Of a stretch of 64,000 nucleotides of DNA, positions 57,878-64,000 are shown piece after piece; positions within the stretch are counted from its first letter, which is position 1, and each line of letters starts with the position of its first letter. The position numbers and the translations under genes were made by a program. The notes under the pieces were generated by a model. That model saw nothing but the letters and a program-made list of their open reading frames with translations. It did no database searches and was not told the DNA's origin. Location: positions 43,551-107,550 of the forward strand of contig CAZVCJ010000001.1 of NCBI GenBank assembly GCA_964625745.1, given 5' to 3'. Source of the DNA: CAZVCJ01 sp964625745. Lineage in GTDB: Bacteria; Chloroflexota; Anaerolineae; VGOG01.

Positions 57878-58663
57878 ATGCCGTTGCTGGAGATGCGGGG
57901 CCTGACCAAGCGCTTCGGCGGCCTGACGGCGGTGAATGATCTGGACCTGCGCGTCGAGCCGGGCGAGATCGTCAGTCTCATCGGGCCGAACGGGGCCGGC
58001 AAAACCACGCTCTTCAATCTCATCACCGGCCTCTATCCCCCCGATGGCGGCGACGTCGTCTTCGAGGGGCAGAGCCTGGGGGGCCTGCAGCCGCATCAGA
58101 TCACCGCCAGGGGCATCGCCCGCACGTTTCAGACGTTGCGCATCTTCACCAACATGACCGTCCTGGAGAACGTGATGGTGGCCCAACACTCGCGGAGCCG
58201 GGCCGGAGCGGCAGAGACCATCCTGCGCCTGCCCAGTTTCCGCCGCGAGGAGGCCCGCATCCGTCAGAAGGCGGCGGAGGCCCTGTCCTTCTTCGGCACG
58301 CGGCTGGTGGGCTTTCGTTTCGACCAGTTGGCCTACAGCCTGTCCTACGCCAACCGCCGCCGCCTGGAGATCGCCCGCGCCATGGCCGCCGAGCCGAAGC
58401 TGCTGTTGCTCGATGAGCCCACCGCCGGTATGAACCCCCACGAGACGCTGGAGATGACACGAATGATCGGCCAACTGCGAGACCAAAAAGGCTACACCAT
58501 CCTGTTCATCGAGCACGACATGAAGGTGGTGCAGGGGGTATCGGATCGGGTGGTGGCCCTGGATCACGGCTGCAAGATCGCCGAGGGTTCGTATGAAGAA
58601 GTGGCCCACAACGAGCGGGTGATCGAGGCCTATCTGGGCCGGAGGAGAGGCGGTGAACGATAA
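57878..58663 (+). CDS. livG: Branched-chain amino acid ABC transporter ATP-binding protein LivG
   Basis: 261-aa ATPase. Walker A GPNGAGKTTLFNLITG, Q-loop RTFQTLRIFTNMTVLENV, signature LSYANRRRLEIARAMA (the usual LSYGQ replaced by LSYAN), Walker B LLLLDEPTAGMNPHE, H-loop FIEHDMKVV. The LSYAN/R change weakens the match to the ABC signature but is seen in some LivG. AAAGGGAGG precedes the ATG. Overlaps livF by 11 nt. Confidence 0.92.
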   Translation: MPLLEMRGLTKRFGGLTAVNDLDLRVEPGEIVSLIGPNGAGKTTLFNLITGLYPPDGGDVVFEGQSLGGLQPHQITARGIARTFQTLRIFTNMTVLENVMVAQHSRSRAGAAETILRLPSFRREEARIRQKAAEALSFFGTRLVGFRFDQLAYSLSYANRRRLEIARAMAAEPKLLLLDEPTAGMNPHETLEMTRMIGQLRDQKGYTILFIEHDMKVVQGVSDRVVALDHGCKIAEGSYEEVAHNERVIEAYLGRRRGGER

Positions 58664-59372
58664 GCCTCTGCTGAAGTTGAGCCACGTGGACACCTGTTAC
58701 GGCCCCATCCAGATTCTGCAGGACATCAACGTCGAGATCCACCAGGGGGAGATCGCCTGCCTGTTGGGAGGCAACGCTTCCGGCAAGTCCACCACTCTCA
58801 AGGCCATTCTGGGGCTGGTGAAGCCGGCGCAAGGCACCATCGAGTTCCGAGGTGAGCGCATTGAAGGCCTGCCCACCGGCCACGTCGTCGCCAAAGGCAT
58901 TTCCATTGTCCCGGAGAACCGGCGCATCTTCCCTGAGATGACGGTGCTGGAGAACCTGGAGATGGGAGCCTACCTTCGCCGTGACCGGGAGGGGATCGAA
59001 GAAGATCTGCATCGGGTGTTCAGTCTCTTCCCCCATCTGAAGGAGCGGTTGTCGCAACCAGGAGGGACCCTCTCCGGCGGGGAGCAGCAGATGTTGGCTA
59101 TGGGGCGGGCCTTGATGAGCCGGCCCAGCCTGCTGCTCATGGACGAGCCCTCCATGGGGCTGGCCCCGCTGTTGGTGGAGCGCATCTTTGAGCTGATTCA
59201 GCAGATCAATCGCCAGGGCACGACCATCTTCATGGTGGAGCAGAACGCCAACCTGGCCCTGTCCATCGCCGACCGGGGTTACGTGCTCCAGACGGGCCGC
59301 ATCGTCTTGGCGGACACGGCTCAGAACTTGTTGCAGAACGAGATGATGCGGAAGGCATATCTGGGAACGTAA
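58653..59372 (+). CDS. livF: Branched-chain amino acid ABC transporter ATP-binding protein LivF
   Basis: 239-aa ATPase, second of the pair. Walker A GGNASGKSTTLKAILG, signature LSGGEQQMLAMGRALM, Walker B LLLMDEPSMGLAPLL, H-loop MVEQNANLALSIA. Starts with GTG inside livG, with GGAGGAGAGG just upstream. Last gene of the liv set; the ferredoxin gene follows 22 nt later and may be in the same transcript. Confidence 0.92.
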   Translation: MNDKPLLKLSHVDTCYGPIQILQDINVEIHQGEIACLLGGNASGKSTTLKAILGLVKPAQGTIEFRGERIEGLPTGHVVAKGISIVPENRRIFPEMTVLENLEMGAYLRRDREGIEEDLHRVFSLFPHLKERLSQPGGTLSGGEQQMLAMGRALMSRPSLLLMDEPSMGLAPLLVERIFELIQQINRQGTTIFMVEQNANLALSIADRGYVLQTGRIVLADTAQNLLQNEMMRKAYLGT

Positions 59373-59394
59373 ACGGCTGAAAACGGGAGGGGTT

Positions 59395-59844
59395 GTGAAA
59401 CGGATTCTGGTGAATGAGGACCTTTGCAGCGGCTGCCGGGCCTGTGAGGTGGCCTGCGTGGCCTGGCACGATGGGCGTTTCGGCACCGCGACGGCCCGCA
59501 TGCGGGTGACCAAGATCGAGCCGTTGGGGGTGGATCATCCCCACGTCTGTCGGCTGTGCCAGCGAGCGCCCTGCGTGGCTGCCTGTCCCACCGGGGCCCT
59601 GTACAAGGACGAAATCACAGGGGCCGTCCTCCTGCGCCCCGACGATTGCATCGGTTGCTCGGCCTGTGTGGATGCCTGCCCCTTTGGCATGGCAGCCCTG
59701 CACCCGGAGACTGGCCTGGCCCTCATCTGCGACCTGTGCGGGGGCGATCCCGCCTGCGTGAAGCGCTGCGCCACCGGTGCGATCGTGTACGCCGACGCCG
59801 GGGCAGGGGCAAGAGCAAAGCGGGAGAAGCTGAGTGTCGGCTGA
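59395..59844 (+). CDS. 4Fe-4S ferredoxin-type electron transfer protein paired with AOR
   Basis: 149-aa iron-sulfur protein of the HycB/DmsB-type ferredoxin family. Four Cys clusters: CSGCRACEVAC, CRLCQRAPCVAAC, CIGCSACVDAC and CDLCGGDPACVKRC, enough for four 4Fe-4S centres. GTG start after GGGAGGGG. It ends 11 nt before the aldehyde ferredoxin oxidoreductase and should carry its electrons. Confidence 0.88.
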   Translation: MKRILVNEDLCSGCRACEVACVAWHDGRFGTATARMRVTKIEPLGVDHPHVCRLCQRAPCVAACPTGALYKDEITGAVLLRPDDCIGCSACVDACPFGMAALHPETGLALICDLCGGDPACVKRCATGAIVYADAGAGARAKREKLSVG

Positions 59845-59855
59845 GGGGAGGAACT

Positions 59856-61730
59856 TTGAATAGTTACGGCGGTACCATCTTACGTATCAACTTGACCGAC
59901 GGCACCATCCACCGTCACCCCACCGAGGAGCATTTAGCCCGGGCCTTCCTGGGCGGGCGGGGACTCAACGTGAAACGACTGTGGGACGAACTGCCCGCCC
60001 ACACCGACGGGCTCTCGCCGCAGAACATGCTGGTCTTCGGCGCCGGGCCGCTGGTGGGGACGCTCTTTCCCGGCGGGGCCCGGTTCAACGTCACCGCCAT
60101 GTCGCCTCAGACCGGGATCCTGGGCGACTCCAATGCCGGCGGATTCTTTGGCCCGGAGCTCAAGTTCGCTGGCTACGACCAGGTGATCATTGAGGGCCGG
60201 GCGGACCATCCGGTCTACCTCTGGATCAAGGACGACGCGGTGGAACTGCGGGATGCCGCCGCTTCGCTTACAGGGCTGTGGGGCCAGGACGTGTGGGAGA
60301 CCACCTCGGCCATCAAGCGGGAGCTCGGCGACACCGACGTCCAGGTGGCTACCATCGGCCAGGGGGCGGAGAACGGGGTGCGTTTTGCCGGGGTGTTCGT
60401 CAACCTCAACCGCCCGGCGGCCCGCACCGGCATGGGCGCGGTGATGGCCTCCAAGAACCTCAAGGCGGTGGCCGTGCGCGGCACCGGCCTTTTCCCTGTG
60501 GCCGACATGGCTCGCTTCAGCGAGATCATCGAACGCCTGGACCAGGTGATCTACAATCACCCCGAATACGAGATTCGCCGCCGGCTGGGCACCACCAAGC
60601 TCATCAAAGCCCTCGATAGCATCGGCGGCCTGCCCACTCGTCATTTCCAGCGCGGTTGCTTTGAAGAGGCTGAGGTGGTGAGCGGCGAGGCCATCGAGGA
60701 GCTGTACAAGATCAAGAGCAAAGCCTGCTTCGCCTGCACCATTCCCTGCAGCCGCTTCCTGGTGGTAGACGACCCGCGCTTCCCCGGCCTGCGCCTGGAG
60801 GGGCCGGAGTACGAGCCTCTGGCTGGCTTCACCGCCCGAGTGGGCAACGGCGATCTGGCATTGGCCCTGAGGTGCATTGACCTGGCCAACCGCTACGGCA
60901 TTGATGCCATCGCCCTGAGCGAGGTCATCTCCTGGGCCATGGAGTGCTACCAGCGTGGCCTTCTCTCCCGCCAGGAGGCCGATGGGCTCGACCTCACCTG
61001 GGGCAACGGCGAGACCATCCTGGCCCTGATCCACAAGGTGGCCCACCGGGAGGGTTTCGGCGATTTCCTGGCCGACGGGGTCAGGAAGGCGGCTGAGCGG
61101 CTGGGGCGGGGTTCGGAGGAGATAGCTATCCACGGCAAGGGGCTGGAGGTGTTCCAGGCGGACGTGCGGAGCATCAAAGCCTACGGTCTGGGCAATGCCG
61201 TGGCCAGCCGGGGGGCCGATCACCTGCGCTCGGAACCCTGGTTCGAGTTCTCCAACGACCCGGAGGAGGGCATCCGCCGCTATGGCATCCCCGAGACGGC
61301 CTTCCGCCTGGAGTACAAAGGCAAGGGCCTGGTGGTCAAGCACTTCGAAGAGATGGCGGCCATCGCCGATGCCACCGGGGTGTGCAAGAACACCTACAAC
61401 AACATGGAGGTGTTGGACTGGGAGGAGACGGCGGAGCTGCTGCAGGCGGCCACCGGCTGGGACCTCACCGGCCAGGAAGTGCAGCGCATCGGCGAGCGCA
61501 TCGTGAACCTGGAGCGGCTGTTCATCGCTCGCGAGGGCATCACCCGCCAGGACGACACGCTGCCCAGGCGTTTTCTGGAAGAGCCCCTGCCCGAGGGAAG
61601 CGGCCCCAGTACTGGCTCGGTGCTGGAATTGGAACCCATGCTGGATGAGTACTATCGCGCCCGGGGGTGGGATGTTCAGACCGGCTTGCCGATGAAGGAG
61701 AAGCTGGAGGAATTGGGACTGAGCGAATAA
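59856..61730 (+). CDS. Aldehyde ferredoxin oxidoreductase (tungsten/molybdenum pterin)
   Basis: 624-aa AOR-family enzyme: oxidises aldehydes to acids, or the reverse, with ferredoxin. The N-terminal domain has AFLGGRGLNVKRLWDEL and the pterin-binding TGMGAVMASKNLKAVAVRG. The 4Fe-4S ligands are Cys291, Cys294 and Cys298 (CFACTIPC) and Cys510 (GVCKNTYN). The start is a TTG at 59856 after GAGGGGAGGA, agreeing with the family's N-terminus; longer in-frame extensions overlap the ferredoxin gene. The neighbouring liv transporter suggests a role with aldehydes or acids from branched-chain amino acids, which is inference. Confidence 0.92.
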   Translation: MNSYGGTILRINLTDGTIHRHPTEEHLARAFLGGRGLNVKRLWDELPAHTDGLSPQNMLVFGAGPLVGTLFPGGARFNVTAMSPQTGILGDSNAGGFFGPELKFAGYDQVIIEGRADHPVYLWIKDDAVELRDAAASLTGLWGQDVWETTSAIKRELGDTDVQVATIGQGAENGVRFAGVFVNLNRPAARTGMGAVMASKNLKAVAVRGTGLFPVADMARFSEIIERLDQVIYNHPEYEIRRRLGTTKLIKALDSIGGLPTRHFQRGCFEEAEVVSGEAIEELYKIKSKACFACTIPCSRFLVVDDPRFPGLRLEGPEYEPLAGFTARVGNGDLALALRCIDLANRYGIDAIALSEVISWAMECYQRGLLSRQEADGLDLTWGNGETILALIHKVAHREGFGDFLADGVRKAAERLGRGSEEIAIHGKGLEVFQADVRSIKAYGLGNAVASRGADHLRSEPWFEFSNDPEEGIRRYGIPETAFRLEYKGKGLVVKHFEEMAAIADATGVCKNTYNNMEVLDWEETAELLQAATGWDLTGQEVQRIGERIVNLERLFIAREGITRQDDTLPRRFLEEPLPEGSGPSTGSVLELEPMLDEYYRARGWDVQTGLPMKEKLEELGLSE

Positions 61731-61745
61731 CGAAAGGAGCTTTGC

Positions 61746-62402
61746 ATGTACGAGTTGAAGGTCAGTGTCACCAAAGTGCTGGGAGCGTGCACGGCCGATC
61801 CACCCATGAAGCCGGGCGATTATTTTACCGTGCGCGACGGCGACATCAGGATCCCTGAGGGCGGCTACATCTGCCTGTGGGCTCTGCAAAACCTGTTGCC
61901 GGTCATCACACCCAAGGAGAGGGAAATCCTCGAGGAAAAGGACGAGGACTGGATGTGGCGGGTGCACCATGCTCAATGTCCGGATCCAGAAGGGCGGGTG
62001 ATTTTCAAGATCGAGAGGGTAGGGAAGGTGAGCAAGGGCGCTGAGTCCAGTGAAGCCACGAAGCCAGTCGAGGGCGTGGAGATCATGGAAAGCATGGAGG
62101 GGAGGCTGCGGAACCTGCGGGTGGTGGTGGAGGAGGTCAGGGGAAAGTGCACCTCAGGGATGAAACCAGGCGACTATTTCATCTTGCGCAGCGGGCGGTT
62201 GTACATCCCGGCTGATCGTCATTTCTGTCTCTACGCTCTGCACGCCGCCCTGCCGCTCCTTCCGGCCAAGCAGCGGCCCCTGGAGGATGGCGATTGGCTG
62301 AAGGGGGACAACCACGTCATCTGTCCCGATCCGGCTGGCAACGTGATCATGAGGATCGAGAGGATGGGGGAAAGAGAAAAGCCATGTACCATCCGACTTT
62401 AG
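61746..62402 (+). CDS. Tandem TIGR04076-type protein
   Basis: 218-aa protein made of two copies of one ~90-residue unit. Each copy has an early Cys (LGACTAD, RGKCTSG), MKPGDYF, a CLWAL/CLYAL core and a CPDP motif (QCPDPEGRVIFKIERVG; ICPDPAGNVIMRIERMG). This is the pattern of TIGR04076, a family of unknown function. Two copies in one chain and conserved Cys in each suggest metal or thiol chemistry. It is 15 nt after the AOR gene and overlaps trpE by 19 nt. Confidence 0.75.
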   Translation: MYELKVSVTKVLGACTADPPMKPGDYFTVRDGDIRIPEGGYICLWALQNLLPVITPKEREILEEKDEDWMWRVHHAQCPDPEGRVIFKIERVGKVSKGAESSEATKPVEGVEIMESMEGRLRNLRVVVEEVRGKCTSGMKPGDYFILRSGRLYIPADRHFCLYALHAALPLLPAKQRPLEDGDWLKGDNHVICPDPAGNVIMRIERMGEREKPCTIRL

Positions 62403-63868
62403 AGGAAGCCAAAGAACTCAGCGCCAGGGGCAATATACTCCCCATCTATCGGGAGCTGCCGGCTGATCTGGAGACGCCCGCCTCGGTGTATATCAAGCTT
62501 CGCGGAGGGGGGCCCTCCTTTCTCCTGGAGAGCGTGGAGAAGGCGGAGCGGGTAGGCCGTTACTCCTTCGTCGGCATTGACCCCACAGCCACCATCATCG
62601 TTCGGGGCGAGCAGGCGCTGATTACCAGCCAGGAGGGCGTGCAGATGGAGCCGCTTCAGGGGCGGGACCCCCTTCACCTGGTCAAGGGGTTGCTGCACCA
62701 CCATCGGCCTATCAGCGTTCCTGCCCTGCCCCGCTTCCACGGCGGGGCTGTGGGCTACCTGGCCTATGATGTGGTGCGCTTCTTCGAGCCGAAGCTGCAG
62801 GCCACTGTCCCACCTCCGACCGGCTTCGAGCTGCCTGAGGCCGTATTCCTGTTGGCCGACACCCTGGTGGTCTTCGACCACGTCAAGCACCGACTGTCGG
62901 TGGTGTCCAATGCTCATCTCGATGGTGATGTGACCCAGGCTTACGAAGGCGCGGCAGCCCGCATCGAGGCCCTGGTGGAACGGCTCCGCCAGCCGCTGCC
63001 CTCGTTTCACACCCACGGCAGCCAGAAGCGCGGTGAGCTGACCTCCAACTTCAGCCAGGCCGATTTTGAGGCGGCGGTGAAACGGGCCAAGGAATACATC
63101 GCTGTCGGCGACATCTTCCAGGTGGTCCTCTCCCAACGATTGCAGCGCTGGACCGGCGCTGAGCCCTTCGCCATCTATCGCGTCCTGCGGATGCTCAACC
63201 CATCGCCCTACATGTTCTATCTGGACCTGCCCGACGACCTACACCTCATCGGCTCCTCGCCGGAGATGCTGGTCCGATTGGAGGGGAACAGGGCCGAGGT
63301 GCGTCCCCTGGCAGGCACGCGACCGCGAGGCAACAGCCCCGAGGAGGACGAAGCTCTGGGGGAGGAACTTCTGGCCGACCCCAAAGAGCGGGCCGAGCAC
63401 GTCATGCTGGTGGACCTGGGCCGCAACGACCTGGGGAGGGTCTGTCGTTATGGCGCAGTGCAGGTGCCCCTCCTGATGGGCATCGAGCGCTACTCCCACG
63501 TGATGCACATCGTCTCCGAGGTGGTGGGCGAGCTGGACCCCGCCCATGATGCCTTCGATCTGCTGCGCGCCACCTTTCCCGCCGGCACCGTCTCCGGCGC
63601 ACCCAAGGTGCGGGCTATGGAAATCATAGACGAGCTGGAAGGGACGAGGAGAGGGCCTTACGCCGGGGCAGTGGGTTATTTCAGCTACTCAGGCAATATG
63701 GATACCTGCATCACCATTCGCACCATCGTCCTGAAGAACCAGACGGCTTACGTGCAGGCCGGCGCGGGCATCGTCGCCGATTCGGATCCGACCCGGGAAT
63801 ACGAGGAGACCCTTCACAAGGCCCAGGCCCTGGCCGAGGCCATAGAGCAGGCCGAGCAGGGCCTCTAG
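62384..63868 (+). CDS. trpE: Anthranilate synthase component I
   Basis: Makes anthranilate from chorismate for tryptophan synthesis. 494 aa. N-terminal domain with LRGGGPSFLLESVEKAERVGRYSF (feedback-site LLES) and the chorismate-binding domain (YIAVGDIFQVVLSQR, NPSPYMFYLDL, LIGSSPEMLVRLE, RPLAGTRPRG, ERAEHVMLVDLGRNDLGRV, FPAGTVSGAPKVRAMEIIDELE). ATG 62384 is preferred; the frame is open upstream inside the previous gene. trpG is not in the window but may follow. Confidence 0.93.
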   Translation: MYHPTLEEAKELSARGNILPIYRELPADLETPASVYIKLRGGGPSFLLESVEKAERVGRYSFVGIDPTATIIVRGEQALITSQEGVQMEPLQGRDPLHLVKGLLHHHRPISVPALPRFHGGAVGYLAYDVVRFFEPKLQATVPPPTGFELPEAVFLLADTLVVFDHVKHRLSVVSNAHLDGDVTQAYEGAAARIEALVERLRQPLPSFHTHGSQKRGELTSNFSQADFEAAVKRAKEYIAVGDIFQVVLSQRLQRWTGAEPFAIYRVLRMLNPSPYMFYLDLPDDLHLIGSSPEMLVRLEGNRAEVRPLAGTRPRGNSPEEDEALGEELLADPKERAEHVMLVDLGRNDLGRVCRYGAVQVPLLMGIERYSHVMHIVSEVVGELDPAHDAFDLLRATFPAGTVSGAPKVRAMEIIDELEGTRRGPYAGAVGYFSYSGNMDTCITIRTIVLKNQTAYVQAGAGIVADSDPTREYEETLHKAQALAEAIEQAEQGL

Positions 63869-63892
63869 ATTGCAACTGCCTTGCTACGGAGG

Positions 63893-63947
63893 GGCGTCCT
63901 CGCCCCGACTTCGTGGCCGAACCGCCCTTAGACGGGGCGAGGACGCC
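63893..63947. repeat. Inverted repeat after trpE
   Basis: A perfect 15-bp stem (63893-63907 with 63933-63947) with a 25-nt loop and no T-run. The bases just after it (CGCATCAAGTTAATG) resemble CGCGTCAAGTTAAGG in the palindrome at 55184. No gene visible in 63869-64000. Confidence 0.75.
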
Positions 63948-64000
63948 ATACGCATCAAGTTAATGTTATGGTAAACGGGTAGTTTTCCAAGCTGACTTCC

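Noticed and set aside
59934..61976. 680-codon frame on the minus strand
   Set aside because: Lies opposite the aldehyde ferredoxin oxidoreductase. It is a GC-driven shadow frame with no recognisable domain.
1..64000. rRNA, tRNA or prophage genes
   Set aside because: No rRNA core sequence, cloverleaf with GTTCRA-type arm, integrase or phage structural protein was recognised by eye; a tRNAscan or Infernal run would settle this.

Overview
The window reads as a stretch of a draft or metagenome-assembled chromosome from a Chloroflexota-like bacterium, probably near Anaerolineae. This is inference, not proof. It rests on moderately high GC, System I cytochrome c maturation with a CXXXY-type CcmE, lipoproteins with Pro/Thr linkers, large secreted proteins ending in a YLPLVLR-like tail, many short dispersed palindromic repeats, and a run of 100 Ns that marks a scaffold gap (39412-39511). 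Every gene I can support is on the + strand. I see no rRNA or tRNA genes and no complete transposon or phage.

Layout. 0.1-2.7 kb: an electron-transfer module made of a 4-haem lipoprotein cytochrome, a b561-type membrane subunit and an 11-haem cytochrome. 2.7-9.7 kb: TatA/TatB-like proteins around ribF, then ccmE, ccmF, ccmA, ccmB, ccmC and a 59-residue ccmD; together these export and mature the c-type cytochromes encoded here. ccmG and ccmH are not present. 9.8-14.8 kb: a zinc alcohol dehydrogenase, an SDR, a beta-propeller/dihaem cytochrome fusion, and a DegV gene broken by an in-frame TAG.

14.8-24.4 kb: the most unusual locus. Four consecutive genes encode a PfkB-like/AAA ATPase with tandem RyR domains, a Nudix hydrolase, a DUF4062-NACHT-WD40 STAND protein with a C-terminal zinc ribbon, and a two-TM channel-like protein with two RCK (TrkA-N) folds and RyR domains. 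It looks like a nucleotide-signalled, channel-effector conflict or stress system, and related 40-bp repeats lie on both sides. 24.5-30.2 kb: a CmpB-like membrane protein, an aminotransferase, two MFS transporters and a decayed permease/M28 peptidase remnant. 30.3-34.7 kb: a 1453-residue TIR-CHAT-NTPase-TPR protein with its own promoter, a second candidate immune gene.

35.2-47.5 kb: two giant paralogous secreted proteins (the second with FG-GAP/VCBS repeats), separated by a 24-bp tandem array that contains the assembly gap, and then a secreted multihaem cytochrome. 47.7-53.3 kb: a small unknown protein, a MetRS with variant signature motifs, a DUF2142-like membrane protein riddled with repeat insertions, a small unknown protein, a stand-alone pyruvate-kinase C-domain protein and a deleted radical-SAM gene. 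53.4-59.4 kb: a promoter, a T-box leader with terminator, and a livJHMGF branched-chain amino acid transporter. 59.4-63.9 kb: a ferredoxin and an aldehyde ferredoxin oxidoreductase, a tandem TIGR04076-type protein and trpE.

A theme across the window is invasion of genes by short dispersed repeats. At least ten copies lie inside reading frames without breaking them, as internal loops or as new N- or C-termini (ccmA, ccmC, the propeller cytochrome, the WD40 protein, both giant secreted proteins, metG and the DUF2142 gene).
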